Source: an uncultured Lachnospiraceae bacterium (GTDB lineage: Bacteria > Bacillota > Clostridia > Lachnospirales > Lachnospiraceae). Taken from it: a stretch of DNA of 64,000 nucleotides. The stretch covers positions 58,845 through 122,844 of the forward strand of contig CAJTRA010000010.1 in NCBI GenBank assembly GCA_910578345.1. Reading direction: 5' to 3'. Both the position numbers and the translations under genes were made by a program. The notes below the pieces were generated by a model that made no database searches, was not told the origin of the DNA, and saw only the letters and a program-made list of their open reading frames with translations. Positions 42,766 through 52,088 of the stretch are shown here, one piece after another. Each line of letters starts with the position of its first letter. Position 1 is the stretch's first letter.

Positions 42766-44928
42766 ATGAAGATCATTAAGAGAAGCGGAGCCGAAGTCGC
42801 CTTTGATTTAGAGAAGATCATAGTTGCAATCTGTAAAGCAAATAACAGCGTGAAAGCGGAAGAGAAATTGACAGATGAGGAAATTGATGAGATTGCAGAG
42901 GTAGTGGCGACGAACTGTGAAGAGATGAGACGCTCTCCCAGTGTGGAAGAGATCCAGGATATGGTAGAGAATCAGTTGATGAAATACCGCGCGTATACGA
43001 TGGCGCGTAATTATATTACGTATCGGTATAAGCGGGCGCTTGTCAGGAAGTCAAATTCCACGGACGAACAGATCTTAAGTCTGCTGGAATGTAACAATGA
43101 AGAGGTAAAGCAGGAGAATTCCAACAAGAATCCGACCGTGAACAGTGTACAGCGGGATTATATGGCGGGGGAAGTCAGCAAGGATATCACAAAGCGTTTC
43201 TTGCTGCCGCCGGATATCGTGGAAGCCCATGAGAAGGGCATCCTTCACTTCCACGATGCGGATTATTTTGCCCAGCATATGCATAACTGCTGTCTGGTCA
43301 ATCTGGAAGATATGCTGCAGAATGGCACGGTGGTCAGCGAGACGATGATCGACACGCCGAAGAGTTTTTCGACGGCATGTAATGTGGCGACACAGAGTAT
43401 TGCACAGATCGCCAGTTGTCAGTATGGCGGTCAGAGTATTTCCTTGTCCCATCTTGCGCCTTTTGTACAGGTGAGCCGGGAGAAGTTTCGAAGAGAGATC
43501 AGAAGAGAGATGAAGGAGACCGGCCTGCAGGCGACGGAGGAGCAGATCAACCGGATCGCGGAGAGCAGAGTCAAGGATGAGATCAAGCGCGGCGTACAGA
43601 TCATCCAGTATCAGGTCATTACCCTGATGACGACCAACGGCCAGGCGCCTTTCATTACTGTGTTCATGTATATTGATGAAGTGCCGGAGGGAAGGCTTCG
43701 GGACGATCTTGCCATGATCATTGAAGAAATGCTCAATCAGCGGATTCAGGGGGTTAAGAACGAGAAGGGCGTCTATATCACGCCGGCGTTTCCGAAGCTG
43801 ATTTATGTGCTGGAGGAAGATAATATCCGTGAGGGCAGTAAATATTGGTATCTGACGAAGCTGGCGGCGCAGTGTACGGCCAGACGCATGGTGCCGGATT
43901 ATATTTCAGAGAAGATCATGAAGAAGCTTAAGGATGGCAATTGCTATACCTGCATGGGGTGTCGATCTTTCCTCACAGTCTATCATGATGAGAATGACCA
44001 GCCGAAGTTCTATGGCAGATTCAATCAGGGCGTAGTGACGCTGAACCTTGTGGATGTGGCGTGTTCTTCCGGTAAAGATATGAAGAAGTTCTGGGAGATT
44101 ATGGATGAGAGGCTTTCGCTTTGTAAAAGAGCGCTTATGTGCCGTCACAACCGGTTAAAAGGCACGCCCTCAGATGTGGCGCCGATTCTGTGGCAGAACG
44201 GTGCGCTGGCGAGGCTCAAGAAGGGAGAGAAGATCGATAAGCTACTCTACAATGGATATTCTACGATATCATTGGGTTATGCCGGCTTATGTGAGTGTGT
44301 TCGTTATATGACAGGGAAAAGCCATACGGATCCAGAGGCCACGCCCTTTGCGCTCAAGGTCATGCAGTATCTGAACCATGCCTGCAAAGAGTGGAGGGAG
44401 GAGACGAATATCGATTTCAGTCTGTATGGCACGCCGCTTGAGTCCACGACATATAAGTTTGCCAAATGTCTGCAGAACAGATTTGGTGTGATTGAAGGTG
44501 TGACAGACAAGAATTATATTACGAACAGTTATCATGTGCATGTGACAGAGGATATCAATGCTTTTGAGAAACTGAAATTTGAGTCGCAGTTCCAGGAGTT
44601 ATCTCCGGGCGGTGCGATCAGTTATGTGGAAGTGCCCAATATGGAGAATAATCTGGATGCGGTGCTTTCCGTAATGCAGTATATCTATGACAATATTATG
44701 TATGCGGAGCTGAATACGAAGAGCGATTACTGCCAGATCTGTGATTATCACGGGGAGATCGAGATCGTCACAAACAAGGACGGCAAATTGGTCTGGAAAT
44801 GTCCGAACTGTGGTAATACGGATCAGGATAAGATGAATGTGGCAAGGCGGACCTGCGGCTATATTGGGACGCAGTTCTGGAACCAGGGACGTACCCAGGA
44901 GATCAAAGAGAGGGTGCTGCATCTTTGA
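42766..44928 (+). CDS. nrdD: Anaerobic ribonucleoside-triphosphate reductase
   Basis: The 720-residue glycyl-radical enzyme reduces ribonucleoside triphosphates to deoxy forms without oxygen. An N-terminal ATP cone (residues 1-90, starting MKIIKRSGAEVAFD) is the allosteric site. The C-terminal zinc site has CQIC and CPNCGN, and the radical loop reads RTCGYIGTQFWNQGR with the radical Gly at 698. The ATG at 42766 matches the family N-terminus; an in-frame ATG at 42748 would add six residues. Its activase nrdG follows by 51 bases. Confidence 0.97.
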   Translation: MKIIKRSGAEVAFDLEKIIVAICKANNSVKAEEKLTDEEIDEIAEVVATNCEEMRRSPSVEEIQDMVENQLMKYRAYTMARNYITYRYKRALVRKSNSTDEQILSLLECNNEEVKQENSNKNPTVNSVQRDYMAGEVSKDITKRFLLPPDIVEAHEKGILHFHDADYFAQHMHNCCLVNLEDMLQNGTVVSETMIDTPKSFSTACNVATQSIAQIASCQYGGQSISLSHLAPFVQVSREKFRREIRREMKETGLQATEEQINRIAESRVKDEIKRGVQIIQYQVITLMTTNGQAPFITVFMYIDEVPEGRLRDDLAMIIEEMLNQRIQGVKNEKGVYITPAFPKLIYVLEEDNIREGSKYWYLTKLAAQCTARRMVPDYISEKIMKKLKDGNCYTCMGCRSFLTVYHDENDQPKFYGRFNQGVVTLNLVDVACSSGKDMKKFWEIMDERLSLCKRALMCRHNRLKGTPSDVAPILWQNGALARLKKGEKIDKLLYNGYSTISLGYAGLCECVRYMTGKSHTDPEATPFALKVMQYLNHACKEWREETNIDFSLYGTPLESTTYKFAKCLQNRFGVIEGVTDKNYITNSYHVHVTEDINAFEKLKFESQFQELSPGGAISYVEVPNMENNLDAVLSVMQYIYDNIMYAELNTKSDYCQICDYHGEIEIVTNKDGKLVWKCPNCGNTDQDKMNVARRTCGYIGTQFWNQGRTQEIKERVLHL

Positions 44929-44979
44929 TCGGTGCGAAGCGCACTTTTATTCTTGGAACGATGCAGAGGGAGACCGTAG

Positions 44980-45501
44980 ATGAATTACGCTGAGATCAAA
45001 AACTGTGACATTGCCAATGGCCCTGGCGTGCGGGTGACTCTTTTCGTGAGTGGCTGTACGCATCATTGTAAGGATTGCTTTAACGAAATGGCCTGGGATT
45101 TTGCGTATGGAGAGATGTTCGACCAGCAGGTGGAAGAGCGGATGATCGCGCTTCTACAGCCAGAGTATATTGCCGGGCTTACCCTTCTTGGAGGAGAGCC
45201 GTTAGAGTATGAGAATTGGCGAGGGCTGCTCCCCTTCTTGAGAAAGGTAAAGACGCAGTATCCGGTGAAAAATATCTGGTGTTATACGGGGTATCGTTTT
45301 GAAGAAGATGTTTTAGGAAAGTTCTGTATTCAATGGGAGGAAATGCAGGAATTCCTGTCTTATATCGATGTGCTCGTGGATGGGGAATTTATTCTGGAAC
45401 AGAAGGATATTAGCCTACAGTTTCGAGGATCGAGAAACCAGAGGATCATTTTGGTAAAGGAATCGCTGGCATCCGGACAGACGGTATTGTGGCGGGCATG
45501 A
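44980..45501 (+). CDS. nrdG: Anaerobic RNR activating radical SAM protein
   Basis: The 173-residue protein forms the glycyl radical on NrdD using S-adenosylmethionine and a [4Fe-4S] cluster. The cluster motif is CTHHCKDC near residues 24-31 (C-x3-C-x2-C), and a SAM-binding GGEPLE follows near 69. Length is typical of NrdG. It is in an operon with nrdD and ends before a clear terminator at 45538-45573. Confidence 0.95.
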   Translation: MNYAEIKNCDIANGPGVRVTLFVSGCTHHCKDCFNEMAWDFAYGEMFDQQVEERMIALLQPEYIAGLTLLGGEPLEYENWRGLLPFLRKVKTQYPVKNIWCYTGYRFEEDVLGKFCIQWEEMQEFLSYIDVLVDGEFILEQKDISLQFRGSRNQRIILVKESLASGQTVLWRA

Positions 45502-45537
45502 TGGAGTAAGAGCAGAGGAGAGCGAGAACAGGAAGGG

Positions 45538-45573
45538 GAGCGTCTTTAGGATTTTTAGGGACGCTCTTTTTTT
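45538..45573 (+). terminator. Terminator of nrdD-nrdG
   Basis: GAGCGTC (45538-45544) pairs with GACGCTC (45560-45566) and is followed by seven T residues. Confidence 0.85.
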
Positions 45574-45663
45574 GCTCTCTTTTTTGTGGGATGAGCCTCT
45601 TGACTTTAGCGATTAAAAGTGTTAAAGTGTGAAAGGCAATTTTTTTTTGAAAGGAGTCTGTTT

Positions 45664-46062
45664 ATGTCATCATTGAAAGAGATTCAGGATCGTTTTAAGA
45701 ACGATCATTTTGCGACGGATGCGACGGGCGTCGTGATCGACTGCGCCGAGCCGGGCCGGGCTGTCTGTTCATTGACACTGGAAGAACGGCATATGAATGA
45801 GAATAAGGTTCCTATGGGCGGCGCGGTCTTTACGCTGGCAGATCTTGCCTGCGCCGTGGCGGCCAACGGTTATTCGGAGAAAAAGACAGTCAGCCAGCAG
45901 GCATCGATCACGTTTCTGGCGCCGGCCAAGGGTGAGCGTCTGATCGCGGAAGCTTCCTGTCTGCGGGAAGGGCATACCACGGCGTTCTATGCGGTGGATG
46001 TGCGGGATGAGCTGGGAACTTATGTGGCCCACGCTACGATGAACGGATATATTATTGGCTAG
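45664..46062 (+). CDS. PaaI-like hotdog-fold thioesterase
   Basis: The 132-residue protein has the hotdog pattern of the PaaI group. MGGAVFTLADLACAVAAN near residues 50-67 carries the conserved Gly-Gly and the Asp at about 59, followed by the strand SQQASITFLAPAKGERLIAEA. Such enzymes hydrolyse acyl- or aryl-CoA thioesters. The start at 45664 follows GAAAGGAGTC. The gene lies just upstream of an aryl-CoA-type gene cluster (46318-53943) but is 255 bases apart from it. A link to phenylacetyl-CoA-like substrates is plausible, not shown. Confidence 0.85.
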   Translation: MSSLKEIQDRFKNDHFATDATGVVIDCAEPGRAVCSLTLEERHMNENKVPMGGAVFTLADLACAVAANGYSEKKTVSQQASITFLAPAKGERLIAEASCLREGHTTAFYAVDVRDELGTYVAHATMNGYIIG

Positions 46063-46249
46063 AATCATGGCAGATAGAGTGACCAGCCGGCATGGACAGA
46101 CAGGCTGTGGGAGTCATGGGCAGAGATATTGATATGATAAAACAGCGTGTCGGTTAGAAGCAATGTAGAAGAACGATAAATAAATAGCGATCGATATATA
46201 ATGTGTGTTATGAAACAATTGATATTTATTTCTGCGGGCAATGAGTCAG

Positions 46250-46268
46250 GCGGATGTGCGCCATCCGC
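46250..46268 (+). promoter_or_regulatory. Hairpin in the leader of the aryl-CoA cluster
   Basis: GCGGATG (46250-46256) and CATCCGC (46262-46268) form a perfect 7-bp stem without a T tract, 33 bases upstream of the AAGGAGGA site. A TATAAT at 46197-46202 could be the -10 box of the cluster, but no good -35 is present. Confidence 0.35.
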
Positions 46269-46317
46269 TTGATGAATGCCGCGAGAAGAGTTTTGAGGAC
46301 AAAGGAGGAACCCTATC

Positions 46318-47955
46318 ATGGTGATCACGGAGTTTTTGGAGCGGAACGCCCGCCTGTATGGTTCGGATACGGCGCTGGTGGAGCTGAACCCCTCCCAGGA
46401 GCGGGACAGCGCTGTGACCTGGCGGGAGGCGAGTCTGATCGAGAGCGCAGGAAACGGCGCGCCTTACCGCCGGGAATTGAGCTGGGCGGATTTTGACAGG
46501 CGTGCCAACCGTTTTGCGAATCTGCTCTTAAGCCGCGGACTTAAGCGGGAGACGAAGGTGGGCATTCTGATGATGAACTGTTTGGAATGGCTGCCCATCT
46601 ATTTTGGGATCCTGAAGGCGGGCGGTGTGGCCGTGCCTTTGAATTTCCGGTATTCTGCGGATGAGATCAAATACTGTCTGGAACTGGCGGATGTGGAGGT
46701 GCTGGTGTTCGGGCCGGAGTTTATCAGCCGGATGGATACGATTGTAGGAGAACTGTCCGGTGTGCGGATGATGTTCTTTCCGGGGCCGGAAGGACCTTCC
46801 TACACGGAGGACTGTCTGAAGCTGATGGGATTTTGTTCTTCCAGTGCACCGCCGGTGGCGCTTCAGGAGACGGATTATGCGGCCATTTATTTTTCATCCG
46901 GCACCACCGGATTTCCGAAAGCGATCCTGCACAATCATCTGGCGCTGAAGTCTTCCTGTGAGACGGAGAAGAACCATCACGGGCAGACGAAGGAGGATGT
47001 GTTCCTCTGTATTCCGCCGCTTTATCATACGGGGGCGAAGATGCACTGGTTTGGTTCCCTGATCACGGCCGGCAAGGCGGTACTGCTGCGGGGCGTGAAG
47101 CCGGAATGGATCCTGCGGGCGGTGACGGAAGAGCAGTGCACCATCGTGTGGCTGTTGGTGCCCTGGGCACAGGATCTGCTGGATGCCATCGATTCCGGCA
47201 AGGTGGAGATGGAGCATTATCTGTTGGAACAGTGGCGGTTGATGCATATCGGGGCGCAGCCTGTGCCGCCCAGTCTGATTCAGCGGTGGAAGAAGCATTT
47301 CCCGCACCACCAGTACGATACCAACTATGGCCTCAGCGAATCCATCGGGCCGGGCTGTGTGCATCTGGGCGTGGAGAATATACATAAAGTGGGCGCGATC
47401 GGTAAGCCGGGTTATCACTGGGAGGCAAAGATCGTGAACGAACAGGGCGAGGAGACGGCGCAGGGCGAAGTGGGCGAGCTGATCGTCCATGGGCCGGGTG
47501 TTATGCTTTGTTATTACAAGAACCCGGAGGCTACCGATGAGGTCTTAAAGGACAGATGGCTCTATACCGGAGATATGGCGCGTATGGACGAGGACGGCTT
47601 CATTTATCTGGTAGACCGGAAGAAGGATGTGATCATCTCCGGCGGGGAGAACCTGTATCCGGTGCAGATCGAGGATTTCCTGCGTAGGAACGACAAGATT
47701 AAGGATGTGGCGGTGATCGGCCTGCCGGACGCAAGGCTTGGCGAGATCGCGGCGGCGATCATCGGCCTGAAGGAAGATGTCTCCTGTACGGAAGAGGAGA
47801 TCATGGAGTTTTGTAAAGAACTGCCGCGCTATAAGCGGCCGAAGAAGATCATCTTCGACGAGGTGCCGCGCAATCCCACCGGGAAGATCGAGAAGCCGGT
47901 ACTGCGAGAGCGGTACTGTCACGGCAGTCTGGTGGAAGCGCAGATCAGTCATTAA
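46318..47955 (+). CDS. AMP-forming acyl-CoA synthetase
   Basis: The 545-residue enzyme belongs to the adenylate-forming family. The phosphate loop is SSGTTGFPKAI near residue 193, A5-type YGLSESIGPG near 338, YTGDMARMDEDGF near 420, and the C-terminal catalytic Lys in NPTGKIEK near 523. It activates a carboxylic acid with ATP and CoA. The long-chain/aryl acid group is likely, but the substrate is not fixed by sequence. It heads a cluster with a symporter, iorAB and paaK, suggesting that the acid is an aromatic or amino-acid-derived one. AAGGAGGA precedes the ATG. Confidence 0.9.
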   Translation: MVITEFLERNARLYGSDTALVELNPSQERDSAVTWREASLIESAGNGAPYRRELSWADFDRRANRFANLLLSRGLKRETKVGILMMNCLEWLPIYFGILKAGGVAVPLNFRYSADEIKYCLELADVEVLVFGPEFISRMDTIVGELSGVRMMFFPGPEGPSYTEDCLKLMGFCSSSAPPVALQETDYAAIYFSSGTTGFPKAILHNHLALKSSCETEKNHHGQTKEDVFLCIPPLYHTGAKMHWFGSLITAGKAVLLRGVKPEWILRAVTEEQCTIVWLLVPWAQDLLDAIDSGKVEMEHYLLEQWRLMHIGAQPVPPSLIQRWKKHFPHHQYDTNYGLSESIGPGCVHLGVENIHKVGAIGKPGYHWEAKIVNEQGEETAQGEVGELIVHGPGVMLCYYKNPEATDEVLKDRWLYTGDMARMDEDGFIYLVDRKKDVIISGGENLYPVQIEDFLRRNDKIKDVAVIGLPDARLGEIAAAIIGLKEDVSCTEEEIMEFCKELPRYKRPKKIIFDEVPRNPTGKIEKPVLRERYCHGSLVEAQISH

Positions 47956-47978
47956 TTATAAAGGGGAGAATACGGAAA

Positions 47979-49529
47979 ATGGATCTTTTTATCAAATTAG
48001 TAATGCTTATCATCTTTTTTGGGGTCATGATCGGGATCGGTCTTTACTGTCGGAAACATGCCACCGATGTGAACGGGTTTGTGCTTGGCGGTAGGAGCGT
48101 AGGGCCCTGGCTCACCGCTTTTGCTTACGGAACCAGTTATTTCTCGGCGGTGGTCTTCGTAGGGTATGCGGGACAGTTTGGATGGAAGTACGGTATCGCC
48201 GCGACCTGGGCGGGTCTTGGGAATGCATTCCTTGGCTCTTTGCTTGCCTGGGCGGTGTTAGGACGCCGGACACGTATCATGACACAGCATTTAGACAGCG
48301 CCACCATGCCCCAGTTTTTCGGAGAGCGGTTTGGGAGCAAACCGTTAAAGCTTGCGGCTTCGGCGATCATCTTTATCTTTCTGATCCCTTATACGGCCAG
48401 CCTCTACAATGGATTGAGCCGGCTGTTCGGGATGGCTTTCGATATTGATTACAGCGTGTGTGTGATCGTGATGGCAGTGCTCACAGGCATCTATGTCATT
48501 GCGGGCGGCTATATGGCTACCGCCATCAACGATTTCATCCAGGGAACCATCATGATTTTCGGTATTATGGCCGTGGTGGCGGCAGTGTTAAACAGCCAGG
48601 GCGGTTTTCTGGCGGCGCTTGATGCGCTGTCGGCGGTGAGCGACGAGTCGGTATCCGCGGCGCCGGGCGTCTTCAATTCTTTCTTCGGGCCGGATCCGGT
48701 AGGGCTTCTTGGTGTGGTGATCCTTACCAGTCTGGGAACCTGGGGACTGCCGCAGATGGTGCAGAAATTCTATGCCATCAAGAGCGAGAGTGCGATCAAC
48801 AAAGGGATGATCATCTCCACGGTGTTTGCGACGATCGTGGCAGGAGGCTGTTATTTCCTGGGCGGTTTTGGACGGCTTTTTAGCGACAAGATCGATATCG
48901 CGGCGAACGGATATGATTCGGTGGTGCCGACGATGCTGTCAGGGCTGCCGACGATCCTGATCGCGGTGGTCGTTATTCTGGTGCTCTCGGCGTCCATGTC
49001 CACGCTGTCTTCCCTGGTTTTGGCATCCAGTTCTACCTTGACGCTGGATTTCATTAAAGGTAATATTATGAAAGAGATGGATGAGAAGGAACAGGTGAAA
49101 TGGATGCGTGCGCTGCTGGTGGTATTTATCGCCATCTCCGTGGTGCTGGCGTTGATCCAGTATCGCTCCAATGTCACCTTTATCGCGCAGCTCATGGGTG
49201 TGAGCTGGGGCGCGCTGGCGGGGGCTTTTCTGGCGCCTTTCCTGTACGGTCTGTATTGGAAGCGGACGACGAAGGCGGCCTGCTGGGTGAGTTTTCTGTT
49301 ATCCACGGTGGTGATGTTAGCCAATATTTTCTTCCGCCCCAGCTTTCCGGCGCTCCTGCAGTCGCCCATCAATGCCGGCGCATTCTGCATGCTGGCCGGG
49401 CTTGTGATCGTGCCGGCGGTGAGCGTGGTGACGAAAGCACCCGAACAGAAGAAACTGGATGAGATCTTCTCCTGTTATGACCGAAAGGTGACGGTTTCCG
49501 TGAAAGATTCCATCGGGGATCAGGATTAG
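47979..49529 (+). CDS. Sodium/solute symporter (SSS family)
   Basis: The 516-residue protein has about 13 membrane spans. The family pattern is seen in FVLGGRSVGPWLTAFAYGTS near residue 30, a sodium-site-like SMSTLSSLVLASSSTLTLD stretch near 335, and GLYWKR near 424. It would import an organic solute together with sodium. Its place between an acyl-CoA synthetase and iorA suggests uptake of the acid or amino acid that the cluster handles, but SSS substrates vary widely (proline, pantothenate, acetate, sugars). The start lies 23 bases after the ligase. Confidence 0.9.
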   Translation: MDLFIKLVMLIIFFGVMIGIGLYCRKHATDVNGFVLGGRSVGPWLTAFAYGTSYFSAVVFVGYAGQFGWKYGIAATWAGLGNAFLGSLLAWAVLGRRTRIMTQHLDSATMPQFFGERFGSKPLKLAASAIIFIFLIPYTASLYNGLSRLFGMAFDIDYSVCVIVMAVLTGIYVIAGGYMATAINDFIQGTIMIFGIMAVVAAVLNSQGGFLAALDALSAVSDESVSAAPGVFNSFFGPDPVGLLGVVILTSLGTWGLPQMVQKFYAIKSESAINKGMIISTVFATIVAGGCYFLGGFGRLFSDKIDIAANGYDSVVPTMLSGLPTILIAVVVILVLSASMSTLSSLVLASSSTLTLDFIKGNIMKEMDEKEQVKWMRALLVVFIAISVVLALIQYRSNVTFIAQLMGVSWGALAGAFLAPFLYGLYWKRTTKAACWVSFLLSTVVMLANIFFRPSFPALLQSPINAGAFCMLAGLVIVPAVSVVTKAPEQKKLDEIFSCYDRKVTVSVKDSIGDQD

Positions 49530-49565
49530 CATTCAGAGTCGAGTAATGAAGGAGGAAAGGGTTAT

Positions 49566-51293
49566 ATGAAAATGTTGATGCTTGGCAATGAGGCAGTCGC
49601 CAGAGGCCTTTATGAAGGTGGCTGCAGCTTTGTATCCAGCTATCCGGGCACGCCCAGCACGGAGATCACGGAGTGCGCGGCGAAGTACGAGGAGTTGTAT
49701 GCGGAGTGGGCGCCCAATGAGAAGGTGGCTCTGGAGGCGGCGTTTGGTGCCAGCCTATCGGGCAGAAGAAGTTTCTGCGCCATGAAGCATGTGGGTCTTA
49801 ATGTGGCGGCCGACCCGCTTTTTACCATATCCTATACGGGCGTGAATGCCGGACTTGTGATCGGCGTGGCCGACGATGCCGGGATGCACAGTTCCCAGAA
49901 CGAACAGGATTCCAGACATTACGTGCAGGCGTCGAAGGTTCCCATGCTGGAGCCTTCCGATTCCGCGGAGGCACTTGCCTTTGCGAAGCTTGCCTATGAG
50001 CTGTCGGAGCAGTTCGATACGGCGGTACTTTTGAAAATGTGCACCCGTGTCAGCCATTCCCAGAGCGTGGTCGAGCCTGGGGAGCGTGTGCTTCCTGCGC
50101 GGAAGAAATATGAGAAGGATCCAGGGAAATATATTATGATGCCGGCCAATGCCAAGAAGCGTCATCCGGAGGTGGAGGCGCGCACGAAAGCGCTGACAGT
50201 ATGGGCGGAGACGGCTGACATTAACCGGATCGAAGAGGGCGGCGACAGGTCCTGCGGTATTATCACTTCTTCCACCTGCTATCAGTATGTGAAAGAAGCT
50301 TTCGGGGATACTTATCCGGTCTTGAAATTAGGGATGATCTGGCCCATGCCGGAGCAGAAGATCAGAGATTTTGCAGCTACGGTGGAGAGGCTTGTGGTGG
50401 TGGAAGAGCTGGATGGCTTTATCGAGACTCATTGCAGGAGTCTGGGTCTTGCGGTGTCCGGCAAAGACCTGTTTCCTGATATCGGGGAGCTTAGCCAGAA
50501 CCTGGTAAAAGAGAAACTGGGCGGGAGTGTGCAGACAGGAGCAGCGCTTGAGGAAGCGATTCCGGCCAGACCGCCTGTGATGTGTGCAGGCTGTCCGCAC
50601 CGCAGTATTTTCTATGTGTTGAAGAAGATAAACCTTACGGTGCTGGGAGATATCGGCTGTTATACGCTCGGCGCGGTGCAGCCGCTTGGCGCGATCGACA
50701 CGACGATCTGCATGGGCGCCTCTGTTTCTGGACTTCACGGATTCGTGAAAGCAGGAGAGGAAGAGAATGCGGGAAGAACGGTGGCGGTCATCGGGGATTC
50801 CACGTTCATTCATTCCGGCGTTACAGGTTTGATCAATATTGCTTATAATGAATCAAATGCCACCGTGATCATTCTGGATAACTCCATCACGGGTATGACG
50901 GGTCATCAGCAGAACCCTACTACGGGTTACAACCTGAAAGGAGATCCTTGCACGAAGATAGATCTGGAGAGTCTGTGTCATGCCGTGGGGATCAAACGGG
51001 TGAGAGTGGTGGATCCTTACGACATGGAGGCCTGCCAGACAGTGATCGGAGAGGAACTGGCGGCAAAAGAACCATCCGTTATTATTTCCCGCCGTCCCTG
51101 TGCACTGCTTAAGTATGTGAAGCATCCTGGACCGATCTGTTCCGATCCGGAGAAGTGTAAGGGATGTAAGGCCTGTATGAAGATCGGCTGTCCGGCCATC
51201 AGCATGGTGGACGGCAAGGCGAAGATCGATGCCACATTGTGCGTGGGATGCGGCGTGTGTGAGCAACTTTGTAAGTTTGATGCGTTGGGATAA
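49566..51293 (+). CDS. iorA: Indolepyruvate:ferredoxin oxidoreductase, alpha subunit
   Basis: The 575-residue subunit carries the thiamine diphosphate site and two [4Fe-4S] clusters. The pyrimidine-binding half starts with GNEAVARGLYEGG and SYPGTPSTEI. The TPP motif is GDSTFIHSGVTGLINIAYN near residue 418. The C-terminal ferredoxin domain (about 525-571) has CKGCKACMKIGC and CVGCGVCEQLC. With IorB it converts aryl pyruvates (from Trp, Phe, Tyr) plus CoA to aryl-acetyl-CoA, CO2 and reduced ferredoxin. iorB follows after 196 bases that contain a conserved stem-loop. Confidence 0.96.
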   Translation: MKMLMLGNEAVARGLYEGGCSFVSSYPGTPSTEITECAAKYEELYAEWAPNEKVALEAAFGASLSGRRSFCAMKHVGLNVAADPLFTISYTGVNAGLVIGVADDAGMHSSQNEQDSRHYVQASKVPMLEPSDSAEALAFAKLAYELSEQFDTAVLLKMCTRVSHSQSVVEPGERVLPARKKYEKDPGKYIMMPANAKKRHPEVEARTKALTVWAETADINRIEEGGDRSCGIITSSTCYQYVKEAFGDTYPVLKLGMIWPMPEQKIRDFAATVERLVVVEELDGFIETHCRSLGLAVSGKDLFPDIGELSQNLVKEKLGGSVQTGAALEEAIPARPPVMCAGCPHRSIFYVLKKINLTVLGDIGCYTLGAVQPLGAIDTTICMGASVSGLHGFVKAGEEENAGRTVAVIGDSTFIHSGVTGLINIAYNESNATVIILDNSITGMTGHQQNPTTGYNLKGDPCTKIDLESLCHAVGIKRVRVVDPYDMEACQTVIGEELAAKEPSVIISRRPCALLKYVKHPGPICSDPEKCKGCKACMKIGCPAISMVDGKAKIDATLCVGCGVCEQLCKFDALG

Positions 51294-51449
51294 AGAGAAT
51301 CAGGCCGAGTGTTTCTTTGCAAAAGCAGGGAGACAGAGGAAGTGAGGAAGCTGCTTTACGGGATATAGAAAGTAAGGAAGAAGTAAGAGGAACGTGTCAG
51401 GATAGTGGACGCGGACTGGAATGGAGATAAAGTTTTATGCATTCAGGGA

Positions 51450-51487
51450 TATTGCAGGCACAGCCAGCAATATTCACGTGGAGGTAA
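51450..51487 (+). repeat. 38-nt stem-loop/RBS repeat, copy 2
   Basis: This is 35 of 38 identical to 15101-15138. Outer arms TATTGC (51450-51455) and GCAATA (51467-51472) pair perfectly, inner arms GGC and GCC surround loop ACA, and the segment ends with CACGTGGAGGTAA, containing the GGAGG site of iorB five bases before its ATG. Confidence 0.75.
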
Positions 51488-51489
51488 CT

Positions 51490-52062
51490 ATGGAAACAAA
51501 GAATATTATGATCGTGGGAGTGGGCGGACAGGGCACACTGCTTGCCAGTAAGCTTTTGGGACGGCTGCTTCTGGGGAAGGGATTTGACGTGAAGGTCAGT
51601 GAAGTGCACGGCATGAGCCAGCGTGGCGGCAGTGTTGTTACCTATGTGCGCTGGGGCGACAGGGTCTGTTCCCCCATTATCGATAAGGGGCAGGCGGACT
51701 GCATTCTGTCTTTCGAACTGTTGGAGGCGGCCCGCTATACGGAATTCTTAAAGCCGGGCGGCAGGATCATCGTCAACAGCCAGCAGATCAATCCGATGCC
51801 GGTGATCGCGGGTATGGCGGCGTATCCGGAGAATCTGGAAGAGAAGATGAGCGCGACCGGCATTCAGGTGGATGCGTTTGATGCCCTTTCTCTGGCGGAG
51901 GAAGCGGGAAGCAGCAAGGCCGTGAATCTGGTGCTGATGGGCAGGCTAGCAAAGCACTTTGATTTTACCGATGAGGAGTGGATGGACGCCATTGAACACA
52001 GCGTGCCGCCGAAGTTTTTGAAGTTAAATAAGAAAGCGTTTGAATTGGGGCGAAGCGCTTAG
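51490..52062 (+). CDS. iorB: Indolepyruvate:ferredoxin oxidoreductase, beta subunit
   Basis: The 190-residue protein is the gamma-type domain of 2-oxoacid:ferredoxin oxidoreductases. It begins with MIVGVGGQGTLLASKLLG near residue 7, and HGMSQRGGSVVTYVRWGD near 42 is a family mark. It pairs with IorA. The ATG at 51490, five bases after GGAGG, is clearly better than an in-frame codon at 51421, which lies in the gap. paaK begins 27 bases after its stop. Confidence 0.95.
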   Translation: METKNIMIVGVGGQGTLLASKLLGRLLLGKGFDVKVSEVHGMSQRGGSVVTYVRWGDRVCSPIIDKGQADCILSFELLEAARYTEFLKPGGRIIVNSQQINPMPVIAGMAAYPENLEEKMSATGIQVDAFDALSLAEEAGSSKAVNLVLMGRLAKHFDFTDEEWMDAIEHSVPPKFLKLNKKAFELGRSA

Positions 52063-52088
52063 CGTGGTGTAAGGTTTGAGAGGAGGAT